Below, piece by piece: positions 9,135 through 16,682 of a stretch of DNA of 64,000 nucleotides; positions within the stretch are counted from its first letter, which is position 1, and every line of letters starts with the position of its first letter. Under the pieces are notes generated by a model. The model was not told where the DNA came from. It saw only the letters and a program-made list of their open reading frames with translations, and ran no database searches. This DNA comes from Alphaproteobacteria bacterium (GTDB taxonomy: Bacteria > Pseudomonadota > Alphaproteobacteria > Reyranellales > Reyranellaceae). The position numbers and the translations under genes were made by a program. Location: contig JAFKFK010000018.1 in assembly GCA_017307275.1 (NCBI GenBank), positions 1-64,000 on the forward strand, in the 5' to 3' direction.

Positions 9135-10052
9135 GTGCCGATTTGCGAGATCGATCCCTGGCGCACTCAATATTTCGAGAGAGTGCCCTGCCCGGCAAAC
9201 ACTCTCATACCGACTGAGGACAGCGACGCCTGGAACTGGAACCCGCGGCACCGCTGGGTCTACGACAAGCTGGAAGTCGCGCTCCGCCAGGGATTGCAGG
9301 CAGCACCGCACGGCGTGGCACCGCAACGCTATCCGGTCTTCTCCAAGCCGCTCTACAACCTGAAGGGTATGGGTGTAGGCAGCCGGACCCTACGGTCGCA
9401 CACCGACTATGAGGCTGCATATCAGCCCGGGCACATGTGGATGGCTCTGCTCGAGGGCGATCATATCAGCAGTGACGTTGCGCTGGTCGATGGCTCGCCG
9501 AAGTGGTGGCGCCACGCGCGCGGGATGGCCTCGGGCGACGGCACGTTCGACTACTGGGAGGTCGCCTCTGGAGCCGAGCCTGCCGTCGAAGCCTGGGGAG
9601 GCGACTGGTGCCGACAGCACCTCACTGGCTACACCGGCATGGTCAATCTCGAAACGATCGGCGGCCGCATCATCGAAGTGCACCTGCGCTTTGCCGACCA
9701 ATGGCCCGATCTCTACGGCGGTGATCCTTGGGTCGAAGCCGTGATCGAACTCTACACGCACAAGGTCTGGCGCTACGACGATCACGACAGGCGGCGCGGC
9801 TATAGCGTAGTTCTCTTCCTGCCGCACGGCCCGCGCTACCGTCATCCGCCTGCCGAGCTGGTGCGTGGCATCGAGCGGCGGCCCGGCATCTCCAGCGTCC
9901 AGATCACCTTTCACGAGAAGCTGGCGCCAGCGCAGCATGCCATGCCACCCGGCGGGTTCCGGGTGGCCATCGTGAACTGTTGGGACCGCGAAGCCGGCAA
10001 CGCCGCGCGCGCCGAACTTCGCCGCCATTTCACCGCCACCGCATTGCCCTAG
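9135..10052 (+). CDS. ATP-grasp-like protein of unknown substrate
   Basis: A 305-residue protein divergent from egtBD. Several segments fit the ATP-grasp fold: [14 protein letters not shown] (about 38-51), then [19 protein letters not shown] (Lys before a glycine-rich loop), the acidic run [16 protein letters not shown], and [17 protein letters not shown] (metal-binding Glu/Asn-type strand). The N-terminal pre-grasp domain seems very short compared with the common 350-450-residue members. GTG at 9135 follows GAGGC; the longer open frame back to 8865 lies over egtB. The assignment is by motif reading, not by a known close relative. Position suggests, but does not prove, a link to ergothioneine or another histidine-derived product. 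The stop overlaps the convergent DUF1328 gene. Confidence 0.55.
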   Translation: MPICEIDPWRTQYFERVPCPANTLIPTEDSDAWNWNPRHRWVYDKLEVALRQGLQAAPHGVAPQRYPVFSKPLYNLKGMGVGSRTLRSHTDYEAAYQPGHMWMALLEGDHISSDVALVDGSPKWWRHARGMASGDGTFDYWEVASGAEPAVEAWGGDWCRQHLTGYTGMVNLETIGGRIIEVHLRFADQWPDLYGGDPWVEAVIELYTHKVWRYDDHDRRRGYSVVLFLPHGPRYRHPPAELVRGIERRPGISSVQITFHEKLAPAQHAMPPGGFRVAIVNCWDREAGNAARAELRRHFTATALP

Positions 10053-10219
10053 AGGTTGTTGCGGCGGACAAAGCCTGCGAACAGGCTCACGACGAACAGC
10101 ACCAGCGCAATGACGAACAGGATCTGCGCCATGCCTGTTGCCGCCGAGGCGACTCCACCGAAGCCGAAAACGCCGGCAACTATCGCGATTACCAGAAACA
10201 TCAGCGCCCAATACAGCAT
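10049..10219 (-). CDS. DUF1328 (YtjA-like) small membrane protein
   Basis: A 56-residue protein, too short for most ORF callers. It starts [20 protein letters not shown], has a [12 protein letters not shown] linker and a second hydrophobic helix, and ends [10 protein letters not shown], the layout of the DUF1328/YtjA family. Two transmembrane helices place it in the inner membrane; the function is unknown, although the family is often stress-induced. A promoter of the general-stress type lies 33 bases upstream (10252-10277). It converges with and overlaps by four bases the ATP-grasp-like gene. Confidence 0.85.
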   Translation of the reverse strand: MLYWALMFLVIAIVAGVFGFGGVASAATGMAQILFVIALVLFVVSLFAGFVRRNNL

Positions 10220-10251
10220 CGCTCTCTCCCTGTCTGATAGGTCGAGCTGAT

Positions 10252-10277
10252 AACGCTTGGTGATTCAAGGTGGTTGC
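10252..10277 (-). promoter_or_regulatory. General-stress-type promoter (GCAAC variant)
   Basis: Read on the minus strand, GCAACC and CGTT are separated so that GCAAC-N17-CGTT results. This differs from the EcfG consensus GGAAC-N16/17-CGTT by one base. It sits 33 bases before the DUF1328 start. Confidence 0.65.
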
Positions 10278-10283
10278 TGAAAT

Positions 10284-10310
10284 GGCAACCGCTTCGGCGG
10301 GGCAGACGTT
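10284..10310 (+). promoter_or_regulatory. General-stress-type promoter (GGCAACC variant)
   Basis: GGCAAC-N17-CGTT lies 36 bases before the 51-residue gene at 10347 and back to back with the promoter of the divergent DUF1328 gene. It closely resembles the cytosolic csbD promoter: both read ATGGCAACCGC and then GGCAG(A/G)CGTTG. Confidence 0.7.
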
Positions 10311-10346
10311 GATTAGGTAGCAGTTCACAACCCTGAAGGAGGGCCG

Positions 10347-10502
10347 ATGAAACGCGAACTCTCCCCGACGGAACTATCGCCAACCGAAGCGCGCAGCGGC
10401 ATCATCAGCGGTCGCATCTTCATGATCCTGTTGATCTCGTCGATCGGCGCGGTCGTGGCGCTGGCGCTAGCCTGGTACTTCCTGTTTCCATATGGCGGCT
10501 AG
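10347..10502 (+). CDS. Tiny single-pass membrane protein
   Basis: A 51-residue protein with a strong ribosome site AAGGAGGG (10336-10343). The N-terminus is polar (MKRELSPTELSPTEARSG) and residues about 24-46 form one transmembrane helix. Small proteins with a PTEAR-G start and one helix recur in Alphaproteobacteria, but I know of no function. The general-stress-type promoter directly upstream suggests expression under stress. Too short for most gene callers; the ribosome site and promoter make it credible. Confidence 0.75.
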   Translation: MKRELSPTELSPTEARSGIISGRIFMILLISSIGAVVALALAWYFLFPYGG

Positions 10503-10517
10503 TAGCTGAGCAGAAAA

Positions 10518-10787
10518 TCACCGCGCGCTGTCGTCGAACTCCGGATGACGGCGCACATAGGCGACGACGTAGCTGCACGCTGGCACGATCTTGAGCCCGC
10601 GGCGATGGGTATCTTCGAGAGCCGCATGGACGACCTTCGCAGCCAAACCCTTCCCCTCGTCCTCAGGAGGCACTTCCGTGTGCGTGAAGATGAGTCTGTC
10701 ACCTTGCTGGCGATACTCCGCGATCGCCAGACCGTGTTCCGTCGGCATTTCATAGCGATTGCGGACGGCGTTATGCGTTACTGACAT
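10518..10787 (-). CDS. YjdJ-type GNAT N-acetyltransferase-like protein
   Basis: An 89-residue minimal GNAT domain of the COG2388 type. The acetyl-CoA-binding loop is visible as TEVPPEDEGKGLAAKVVHAA (about 37-56), and the C-terminal PACSYVVAYVRRHPEF is the family hallmark. A GGAG ribosome site precedes ATG at 10787. Small GNATs of this kind lack an assigned substrate. The gene converges with the 51-residue membrane protein; its upstream region has no recognisable stress promoter. Confidence 0.88.
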   Translation of the reverse strand: MSVTHNAVRNRYEMPTEHGLAIAEYRQQGDRLIFTHTEVPPEDEGKGLAAKVVHAALEDTHRRGLKIVPACSYVVAYVRRHPEFDDSAR

Positions 10788-10815
10788 CTATACTCCGTCT
10801 ACAATCGATGAAGCG

Positions 10816-11127
10816 TTAAACCGGACGCCGCGCTGCATACTCCCGCTGAACGCAAACGTCGTAGCTCCGGTCGTAGGGCACGAGGCCATACGCACGACAG
10901 GCTGCCTGAGAATCGGAGTAGATCTGCGCCTCCGAATAACCGACGACCACCCTGCCCTGCTGGCGCGCCGTATACTCACGCGCCCGGCACTGGTCGTAGG
11001 CCGCCGTTCCAATCCTGAAGCCATATGCCGCGCACGCATCATCCGATGCCATGACAACGCGCGTCTCCGTCGCGCACGCGCCGAGGGCCATCGCTGCGAC
11101 AAGGACGGGCAACAACCGCTTCAGCAT
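10816..11127 (-). CDS. Small lipoprotein with duplicated two-cysteine motif
   Basis: A 103-residue protein. MLKRLLPVLVAAMALGAC is a type II signal peptide with lipobox LGAC, predicting a lipid-anchored envelope protein. The mature part holds two copies of one motif: DACAAYGF then YDQCRAREYTAR, and AACRAYGL then YDVCVQREYAAR. Each copy has one Cys near the start and one before REY, so two disulfides are possible. I know of no function. ATG at 11127 follows a perfect GAGGAGG; the longer frame to 11169 would have no ribosome site. That ribosome site is inside a strong inverted repeat (11129-11184), which may control translation. Confidence 0.8.
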   Translation of the reverse strand: MLKRLLPVLVAAMALGACATETRVVMASDDACAAYGFRIGTAAYDQCRAREYTARQQGRVVVGYSEAQIYSDSQAACRAYGLVPYDRSYDVCVQREYAARRPV

Positions 11128-11128
11128 C

Positions 11129-11184
11129 CGATACCTCCTCGGGATGTAATTCACATCCCGGCACGACAACGTGAGGAGGTATCG
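11129..11184 (-). promoter_or_regulatory. Leader hairpin enclosing the lipoprotein ribosome-binding site
   Basis: A perfect 12-bp inverted repeat (11129-11140 with 11173-11184) encloses a second perfect 7-bp stem (11141-11147 with 11153-11159, five-base loop). On the minus-strand RNA the 3' arm of the outer stem is GAGGAGGTATCG, the Shine-Dalgarno of the lipoprotein gene, one base before its ATG. Folding would mask translation. It also follows the upstream gene's stop but has no T-run, so a terminator is less likely. Confidence 0.6.
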
Positions 11185-11202
11185 TCAGTTCCCGCACGGC
11201 GA

Positions 11203-12774
11203 CTACCGGTCGACCTGCCAGAACATCGGGTAAGACGACTGGATCAGCCCCTTGAGTTCCGTTCGATAGCCCGCCGGAATGGTGAACTGCCCCCACATGA
11301 GAGCAGGCACCAGCTCGTAGGAAAGCACCTGAATATCGGCGGCAATTTTCTTGCGCTCCTCAAGCGTGCTGGCCCGAGTAAATGCCTTGAGCAGATCCGG
11401 TATCCGGTTGTCGCAGGACCATCCCGGGAAGTCGTTGCATGTTGCCGCCACGTAGAAGTGCGTCAACGGCGAGTACATGTCGGTACCGTTGGAGTAGACC
11501 GGGAACATCGACCAGCCGTCCTTCTTGGCACGGCGTGCCAGCACGGTCGGCCAATCGCGCGGCTGCTGTTCGACGGTGAAACCGACGTCGCGCATGTTCT
11601 GGACGAGCACACGCGAGGCGGTCTGGCTGATCGAGCCGGCGACTTCGAGGATGATGACCGGCTCGCCCTTGTAACCCGAGGCTGCAAGCTCGGCCTTGGC
11701 CGCCGCCAGGTCGACCTTTGCGGCGCCCGCTCCTACATCGGTCGAGAGTGGCGTACCGCACATCCAGAACGAGGAACAGTTCTTGGTCTGGTACTTGTCG
11801 GGCACGCCGATGGCCGTCAGCGTCGCGTGCTGATCGACCAGCTTCCACAGGACCTTGCGCACCGCCGGATTATCGAACGGCGGGAAGGCATGGTTCAGAC
11901 GAAAGTTGCCCTGGAACTGGTGAATGCCGCCCAGGCCCATCAGCTTTAAGTTCTTTTCCTTCTCGAGGATCGGCAGCATGTCGAAGGGCAGATACTGCAT
12001 GTAGTCGATTTCGCCGGCGATCAGCGCGTTGGCGCCTGTCGACTGATCGGGCATGACACGGAGCACGAGCTGGTCGATCTTCACGTCCTTGCCACCGGCC
12101 AGGAAGTCCGGCGCTTCCTTGCGCGGCACATAGGCCGGGTTGCGCTCGAGCACCATGGCATTGCCCGGCCGCCACTGGTCCTTGAGGAAGCGGAACGGCC
12201 CCGAGCCGACCGGATCTCCGATGCGCTGGTCCGCCGGGGTCGCAGCGAGCCGCGCCGGCATCATCACCGGTAGCGGCGCGTTGGGCTTGCCTAACACGTC
12301 GAGAAGCAATGGGAATGGCTGCTTCAGGACCAGTCTGATCGTCTTCGGGTCCTTGGCTTCCAGCGTTTCGGTGTCCGCCATCAGCATCTTGCCCAGCGGA
12401 TCGCGAACCGACCAGCGCTTCAGCGATGCGACGCAGTCCTCGGCTGTCACCGGATTACCGTCGTGCCACTTGAGGCCGTCGCGCAGTACGAAGCTCCAGG
12501 TGAGCTTGTCAGGGCTCGCCTCGTAGCTTTCGACCATCTGCGGCTTGATCTCGCCCTTCTCGTTCATGGCAAACAGCATGTCGAAGACATGCAGCCCGAA
12601 CGTTCGCGTAATCGTCGCGGTGATGACGTGGGGATCGAGGATGGTGACCTCAGACTCGAGAACCACCGTCAGCGCCTTGGCCGCCCGCGCTTCCCGTGGC
12701 CTGATCAACGAAGCTCCCGCCAATGCGGCGCTGCCTGCAAGTGCTGTCCGACGTCCAATTCCAATGCTACGCAT
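11203..12774 (-). CDS. Peptide/nickel-type ABC transporter substrate-binding protein
   Basis: A 523-residue SBP_bac_5 protein. The N-terminus MRSIGIGRRTALAGSAAL with a following AREARA-like cleavage region looks like a Tat signal (RR before TAL). The mature protein begins ALTVVLESEVTILDPHVIT and contains WSFVLRDGLKWHDGNPVTAEDC, the family signature. Such proteins deliver oligopeptides, opines or nickel complexes to a membrane permease. No permease or ATPase genes are adjacent, so it is an orphan here. Length is typical. The next gene downstream is the small lipoprotein, with the hairpin between them. Confidence 0.92.
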   Translation of the reverse strand: MRSIGIGRRTALAGSAALAGASLIRPREARAAKALTVVLESEVTILDPHVITATITRTFGLHVFDMLFAMNEKGEIKPQMVESYEASPDKLTWSFVLRDGLKWHDGNPVTAEDCVASLKRWSVRDPLGKMLMADTETLEAKDPKTIRLVLKQPFPLLLDVLGKPNAPLPVMMPARLAATPADQRIGDPVGSGPFRFLKDQWRPGNAMVLERNPAYVPRKEAPDFLAGGKDVKIDQLVLRVMPDQSTGANALIAGEIDYMQYLPFDMLPILEKEKNLKLMGLGGIHQFQGNFRLNHAFPPFDNPAVRKVLWKLVDQHATLTAIGVPDKYQTKNCSSFWMCGTPLSTDVGAGAAKVDLAAAKAELAASGYKGEPVIILEVAGSISQTASRVLVQNMRDVGFTVEQQPRDWPTVLARRAKKDGWSMFPVYSNGTDMYSPLTHFYVAATCNDFPGWSCDNRIPDLLKAFTRASTLEERKKIAADIQVLSYELVPALMWGQFTIPAGYRTELKGLIQSSYPMFWQVDR

Positions 12775-12875
12775 TCGCTGTCCTTCTTCCCCGAGAGGCG
12801 AAGGTAGCGGGCTTTGCCGGAAAGTGGAACGGTTTGGCCCCGTTTCGACGTGCGGTGATACGGGGCCCTATCGCT

Positions 12876-13430
12876 TTAGGGCGGCGACACCAATCGACAC
12901 GTCACGCGATCGACAAAGATCTCAACGCGCGGACCATAGACCGGCATCCCCCAGCGCTCACCGGGTCCTGACGGCTGTGCCACGACACTTACTTCCTGCA
13001 CGGGCCGGCCGCCATTGGTGAACATGCAGCTCACCACGGCATCGACGACACCGGCACTGTTGTTGGTGACGTAGATTGCGGACAGCCAATTCTGCTGCGG
13101 CACCGCCTGAAGCCAGGCGCCATCGAGGGTGGCAATCGGCACCGTCGGCCCGGCGGTGATGGGAACGGTCCCCATCAGGTTTCCGTGCGGCCGCTGGATC
13201 ACGGGCGGCAGCGTCACACTTTGGCTGTTCGGATCGAACGCCTTGTCTGCCGGCGTTGCCGGCGTCGCAGCCTGCTGCTGAGGGCTCTGGTTGTCCTTGC
13301 TGACGTTTTCCGGCGTCCAGACCTTGCCCGTCTTCTCGTCACGGAATTGCGGGACCTGGGCAACGGCGGCACTTGCCGCAATCACCCCCACCACACCAAC
13401 AAGCGTCGCCAGATGGATGTGACGCTTCAT
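12876..13430 (-). CDS. Secreted protein of unknown family (copy 1)
   Basis: A 184-residue protein with a Sec signal peptide ending about ASAAVAQ (residue 25). It is a paralog of the protein at 22576-23178: both have V-P-x-FRD-x-KTG-x-VW just after the signal, AFDP in the middle and the C-terminal string YGPRVEIFVDRVTCRLVSP (YGPKTDLFVDRAQCRIVSP in the other). Two Cys (SCMFTN and TCRLV) are conserved in both. No domain I know matches. AAGGAG precedes ATG at 13430. It lies just after the secreted csbD gene on the same strand, 43 bp away, so an operon is likely and stress expression plausible. Confidence 0.8.
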   Translation of the reverse strand: MKRHIHLATLVGVVGVIAASAAVAQVPQFRDEKTGKVWTPENVSKDNQSPQQQAATPATPADKAFDPNSQSVTLPPVIQRPHGNLMGTVPITAGPTVPIATLDGAWLQAVPQQNWLSAIYVTNNSAGVVDAVVSCMFTNGGRPVQEVSVVAQPSGPGERWGMPVYGPRVEIFVDRVTCRLVSPP

Positions 13431-13473
13431 GTTTTTTCTCCTTAGGCATTATGCAGGGGCAGTCTCAACCGTC

Positions 13474-13794
13474 CTACATGTCTCGATAGCGACGCTGCTC
13501 CCACGTGCTCACCTGAGCTTCGGCCTCTTCCTTGGAGATGCCGTAACGAGCCTGGATCTTGCCGACGAGCTGATCGCGGCGCCCCTCGATGGCAAGCAGG
13601 TCGTCGTCGGTGAGCTTGGCCCATTGCTCCTTCACCGCACCCTTGGTCTGGGTCCAGCTACCCTTGAACTTCTCCCAGATCGCCTTCACGTCGTTCTGGG
13701 TGGTTGTCTGGCCCGACGCCTGTGCATTGACCGCGACTGGTAGCGCGGTGATGGCAAGGCCGGCACACGCGGCGAGAATGGCGAGCGAACGCAT
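13474..13794 (-). CDS. CsbD-like protein with signal peptide
   Basis: A 105-residue protein. Residues 1-24 (MRSLAILAACAGLAITALPV, then AVNA) form a Sec signal; the rest is a CsbD domain (KGSWTQTKGAVKEQWAKL, then TDDDLLAIEGRRDQLVGKIQ). CsbD proteins are small, stress-induced and of unknown biochemical role, normally cytosolic; export is unusual. It is closely related to the cytosolic CsbD at 19437. AAGGAGG precedes ATG at 13794, which is better than the upstream Met at 13827. A GCAAC-type stress promoter lies 31 bases upstream. Confidence 0.88.
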   Translation of the reverse strand: MRSLAILAACAGLAITALPVAVNAQASGQTTTQNDVKAIWEKFKGSWTQTKGAVKEQWAKLTDDDLLAIEGRRDQLVGKIQARYGISKEEAEAQVSTWEQRRYRDM

Positions 13795-13825
13795 CGAAAC
13801 CTCCTTGTGAAATCGTCGGATCAAC

Positions 13826-13850
13826 AACGAGGCACGAGAGCCCAGGTTGC
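13826..13850 (-). promoter_or_regulatory. General-stress-type promoter (GGCAACC variant) of secreted csbD
   Basis: On the minus strand GGCAAC-N16-CGTT precedes the csbD start by 31 bases. It has the same -35 variant as the cytosolic csbD and the gene at 10347. Confidence 0.68.
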
Positions 13851-13854
13851 CGCC

Positions 13855-14013
13855 TCAGGAAGGCCACAACGATTTCAAAAGGAATGCCAACGGGATGACG
13901 ACGATCATCGCGACATAGAGATCCATCAGCTCGCCTGCCAGCGGGCTGCGCGATGCTTCATCTGACGACATGTTCGACGCATGCGTGGCGTCGGGAACTT
14001 GTCTGGACTTCAT
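13855..14013 (-). CDS. Small single-pass membrane protein
   Basis: A 52-residue protein starting at ATG 14013 after a strong GGAGGGG. The first 30 residues are polar and the C-terminus LYVAMIVVIPLAFLLKSLW is one transmembrane helix, so it is tail-anchored in the inner membrane. No family recognised. A GCAAC-N17-CGTT promoter lies 39 bases upstream, which ties it to the stress regulon. The longer frame to 14049 would place the start before the ribosome site and is not preferred. Confidence 0.7.
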   Translation of the reverse strand: MKSRQVPDATHASNMSSDEASRSPLAGELMDLYVAMIVVIPLAFLLKSLWPS

Positions 14014-14052
14014 TTGGCCCCTCCAGCCTTGGACATCCCCTCTTGCCAAAGA

Positions 14053-14078
14053 AACGCCACAAAACGGCCTGGGGTTGC
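14053..14078 (-). promoter_or_regulatory. General-stress-type promoter (GCAACC variant) of the 52-residue gene
   Basis: On the minus strand GCAAC-N17-CGTTTC lies 39 bases before ATG 14013. It is just downstream of the hybrid-kinase stop at 14094. Confidence 0.65.
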
Positions 14079-14093
14079 ACGCGCCACGCGGAA

Positions 14094-16682
14094 TCAGGCG
14101 GCTGCTCTCCTTGCCGCATGGTCCAGGGCCTGCTGGAGGTCGATTGCCGAATAGGGCTTGGAGATGAACTGCGCGCCCTCGACGAGAGGCGCCGACGGAC
14201 CGTAACCGCTGGCGATAATCACTGGTAGAGCCGGGAACCGCTGCCGCACTTGGGTCGCCAACTCCTCCCCACTCATGCTCGGCAAACCAAGGTCGGTAAG
14301 AAGAAGATCGTACTTCCCGTCATTCGCCAGCAGCTCCAGCGCCTGCTCTCCGGTCCCGACGCCGGCCACAACGCATCCCATCTGCTCGAGCATGTCCGTG
14401 GTCGACATGCGCAACACGATTTCGTCCTCGACCAGGAGAATCCGTCTGGGGCGATCGGTTACCTCCGGCCCTCTCAGAGCCGGCGCGATTTGCGCAGCCT
14501 CCGGCCTGGCCGCTGCTCGCGGCCGACGGGCGGCGAGAACTGCCCGTACTCGCGCCGCAAGTGCCTCGCTGCTGTAGGGTTTGGTGATCAGCGGATAGCC
14601 CGTTCGGCTGAAATCCGGAACAAGGTCGCGGGCAAAGCCGGAGGTCAACAGGACAGCAATCCCCGGTCGCTGCTTCTGAACCAGTTCGGCAAGCTCGATC
14701 GCCGTCATCGTTCCGGGCATCACGACATCGGTAAACAACAGATCGAAGGCCGGATCCTTCTCGAACAGGGCCGCTGCAACATCGGGATTCTCGGCGGCAA
14801 CGACGCGGTATCCCCAACCCGTGAGCATATCGACGACGGCATGCCGGACGTCGTCGCTATCTTCGACAACCAGGATGCGTTCGCTGCCCGTCAGGATCGT
14901 CGCGGCGACCGCATCGTCCTCGACGACAGCGTCCTGGGTCCGAGGCAGATAGAGCTTCACGCTGGTCCCCTGCCCGATCGCGCTGTCGATCCGGATATGA
15001 CCATTCGACTGGCGTACGAAGCCATAGACCATGCTGAGCCCCAGCCCCGTCCCCTTGCCGTCGCTCTTGGTGGTGAAGAAGGGATCGAATGCCTGAGCCA
15101 CGACTTCCGGCGGCATGCCGATGCCGGTGTCGCTGACGTCCACCAGTACATAGGGGCCAGGCGTTACATCGGGATGCAGCGCGGCGTAGCGCCGATCCAA
15201 GGTGGCGTTCGAGACCTCGACCCGCACGGTGCCGCCATCCGGCATGGCATCTCGTGCATTGATGGCGAGGTTCAGAATAGCGTTCTCGAGTTGGCTGGGG
15301 TCTATCCTGGCGTTCCAAGGATCGTCGGCGACCTTGAATTCGATCGCGATGCGCTCGCCCAGTGAGTGGCGCAGCAGATCGGCCAGATCGCCGATCAGGT
15401 GAGCAACGTTCGTCGGCTGCGGCGCCAGCGGCTGGCGGCGAGCGAACGCCAGTAGCTGCAGCGTGAGCCGCGCCCCGCGATCGGCAGCGGCGGTTGCGGT
15501 CTGGACACGCGCCAGCGCCGCCTCATGGCCACCAAGCTCGCCCTTCAGGAGATCGAGGTTGGCCCGGATGACCTGGAGGATGTTGTTGAAGTCGTGCGCC
15601 ATGCCGCCGGTGAGCTGGCCGGTGGCTTCCATCTTCTGACCCTGACGCAGGGCGGTCTCGTCCCGCAGCTTCTCCGTGATATCGACACAGCGAATGACGT
15701 CGCCACCGCCTTCCATCTCGCCACGATAGACTTCGAAATCCCTGCCATCGTGCGATACGCGCACCATCGACGTGCGATCCGCGGAAGCGGCATCGGGCGG
15801 CGCCGATCCCAAGCCGAGCGGCTGGAGCAAGGCGCGGGTGGCCGGTGAGCGCTCGGACAGCAACTGATCGCGCGTCAGTGGCGCCTGCCTGACCGGATCC
15901 CATGCTGCAAGCTGAGTGAACGCCCGGTTCCAAGCGACGACCATACCTTGCGGATCAAGCACGAAAATCGGGTCTTGCAGGCTCTCGAGAGTCATCTGCT
16001 GCAGCCGCGACCTCGCCGTCAGATCCTGCTGCGTTCGCTCAAGCCGGCCGGCACCGCGCACGATGATATAGATGCCGGCAACAAGGCACATGAAGGCGCC
16101 TGCCATCACCAAGAGACCGGCAATGTCGGCCTGTTCCTGCTCCGAACGCAGGGCCGCGAGCTGGCTGGCCAGAAGAAGGCGTTGCCCCTCGACGAAGGAA
16201 TCACCGAGCAGGCGCACCTGCCCCATCATCGCACGTCCCGCGCCCGTCCGATCGAGCGCCAGCGCGGCATCGCGACCGTAGAGCTGATAGGCGCCGACTG
16301 TGGCGTTGAGCTGCTCGAGCTTGTCGCCGGCGAGTGCGGCGAATTCACGGTACTGTCGCGTGGCATCGAGATTGCCGACCACCGACGCCTCGAGTTGCCG
16401 CAGCCCCGACTCGATGCGCACGCGCGCTCGCTCATAAGGCTCCAGCCGGGTCGCGTCGCCAGACAGCAAATAGCCGCGCTGGCCGATCTCGGCGTCCTGC
16501 AGCGCGATCACCATTTCGCGCATCAGTGCCATGGTCTCGTAATTGCTGACCACGAGCCGTTGCTGCCGAGCCGCCGACTTCGAATGGGTAATAGCAAGCA
16601 TGATCCCGCTCGCGATCAACACGGCAATCGTCAATCCGACGACGATACCGGTCGAGCGCGCGGATCTGAGAAGACTAGGCAT
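14094..16682 (-). CDS. Hybrid sensor histidine kinase, CHASE3-PAS-HisKA-HATPase-REC-REC
   Basis: An 862-residue inner-membrane kinase. Domains in order: transmembrane helix 11-31, a CHASE3-like periplasmic helical domain about 35-180 (DAEIGQRGYLLSGD), a second helix about 187-208, a PAS domain about 225-335, HisKA with phospho-His363 in TGGMAHDFNNIL, an ATPase with an intact N-box (ENAILNLAINARDAMPDGG) and GKGTGLGLS, then two receiver domains with Asp652 and Asp797. ATG at 16682 follows GAGGGAGAGG and overlaps the stop of the upstream kinase by eight bases, so the two are co-translated. With phyR upstream in the same string, it is a candidate input or modulator of the general stress response. 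The signal is unknown. Confidence 0.92.
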   Translation of the reverse strand: MPSLLRSARSTGIVVGLTIAVLIASGIMLAITHSKSAARQQRLVVSNYETMALMREMVIALQDAEIGQRGYLLSGDATRLEPYERARVRIESGLRQLEASVVGNLDATRQYREFAALAGDKLEQLNATVGAYQLYGRDAALALDRTGAGRAMMGQVRLLGDSFVEGQRLLLASQLAALRSEQEQADIAGLLVMAGAFMCLVAGIYIIVRGAGRLERTQQDLTARSRLQQMTLESLQDPIFVLDPQGMVVAWNRAFTQLAAWDPVRQAPLTRDQLLSERSPATRALLQPLGLGSAPPDAASADRTSMVRVSHDGRDFEVYRGEMEGGGDVIRCVDITEKLRDETALRQGQKMEATGQLTGGMAHDFNNILQVIRANLDLLKGELGGHEAALARVQTATAAADRGARLTLQLLAFARRQPLAPQPTNVAHLIGDLADLLRHSLGERIAIEFKVADDPWNARIDPSQLENAILNLAINARDAMPDGGTVRVEVSNATLDRRYAALHPDVTPGPYVLVDVSDTGIGMPPEVVAQAFDPFFTTKSDGKGTGLGLSMVYGFVRQSNGHIRIDSAIGQGTSVKLYLPRTQDAVVEDDAVAATILTGSERILVVEDSDDVRHAVVDMLTGWGYRVVAAENPDVAAALFEKDPAFDLLFTDVVMPGTMTAIELAELVQKQRPGIAVLLTSGFARDLVPDFSRTGYPLITKPYSSEALAARVRAVLAARRPRAAARPEAAQIAPALRGPEVTDRPRRILLVEDEIVLRMSTTDMLEQMGCVVAGVGTGEQALELLANDGKYDLLLTDLGLPSMSGEELATQVRQRFPALPVIIASGYGPSAPLVEGAQFISKPYSAIDLQQALDHAARRAAA

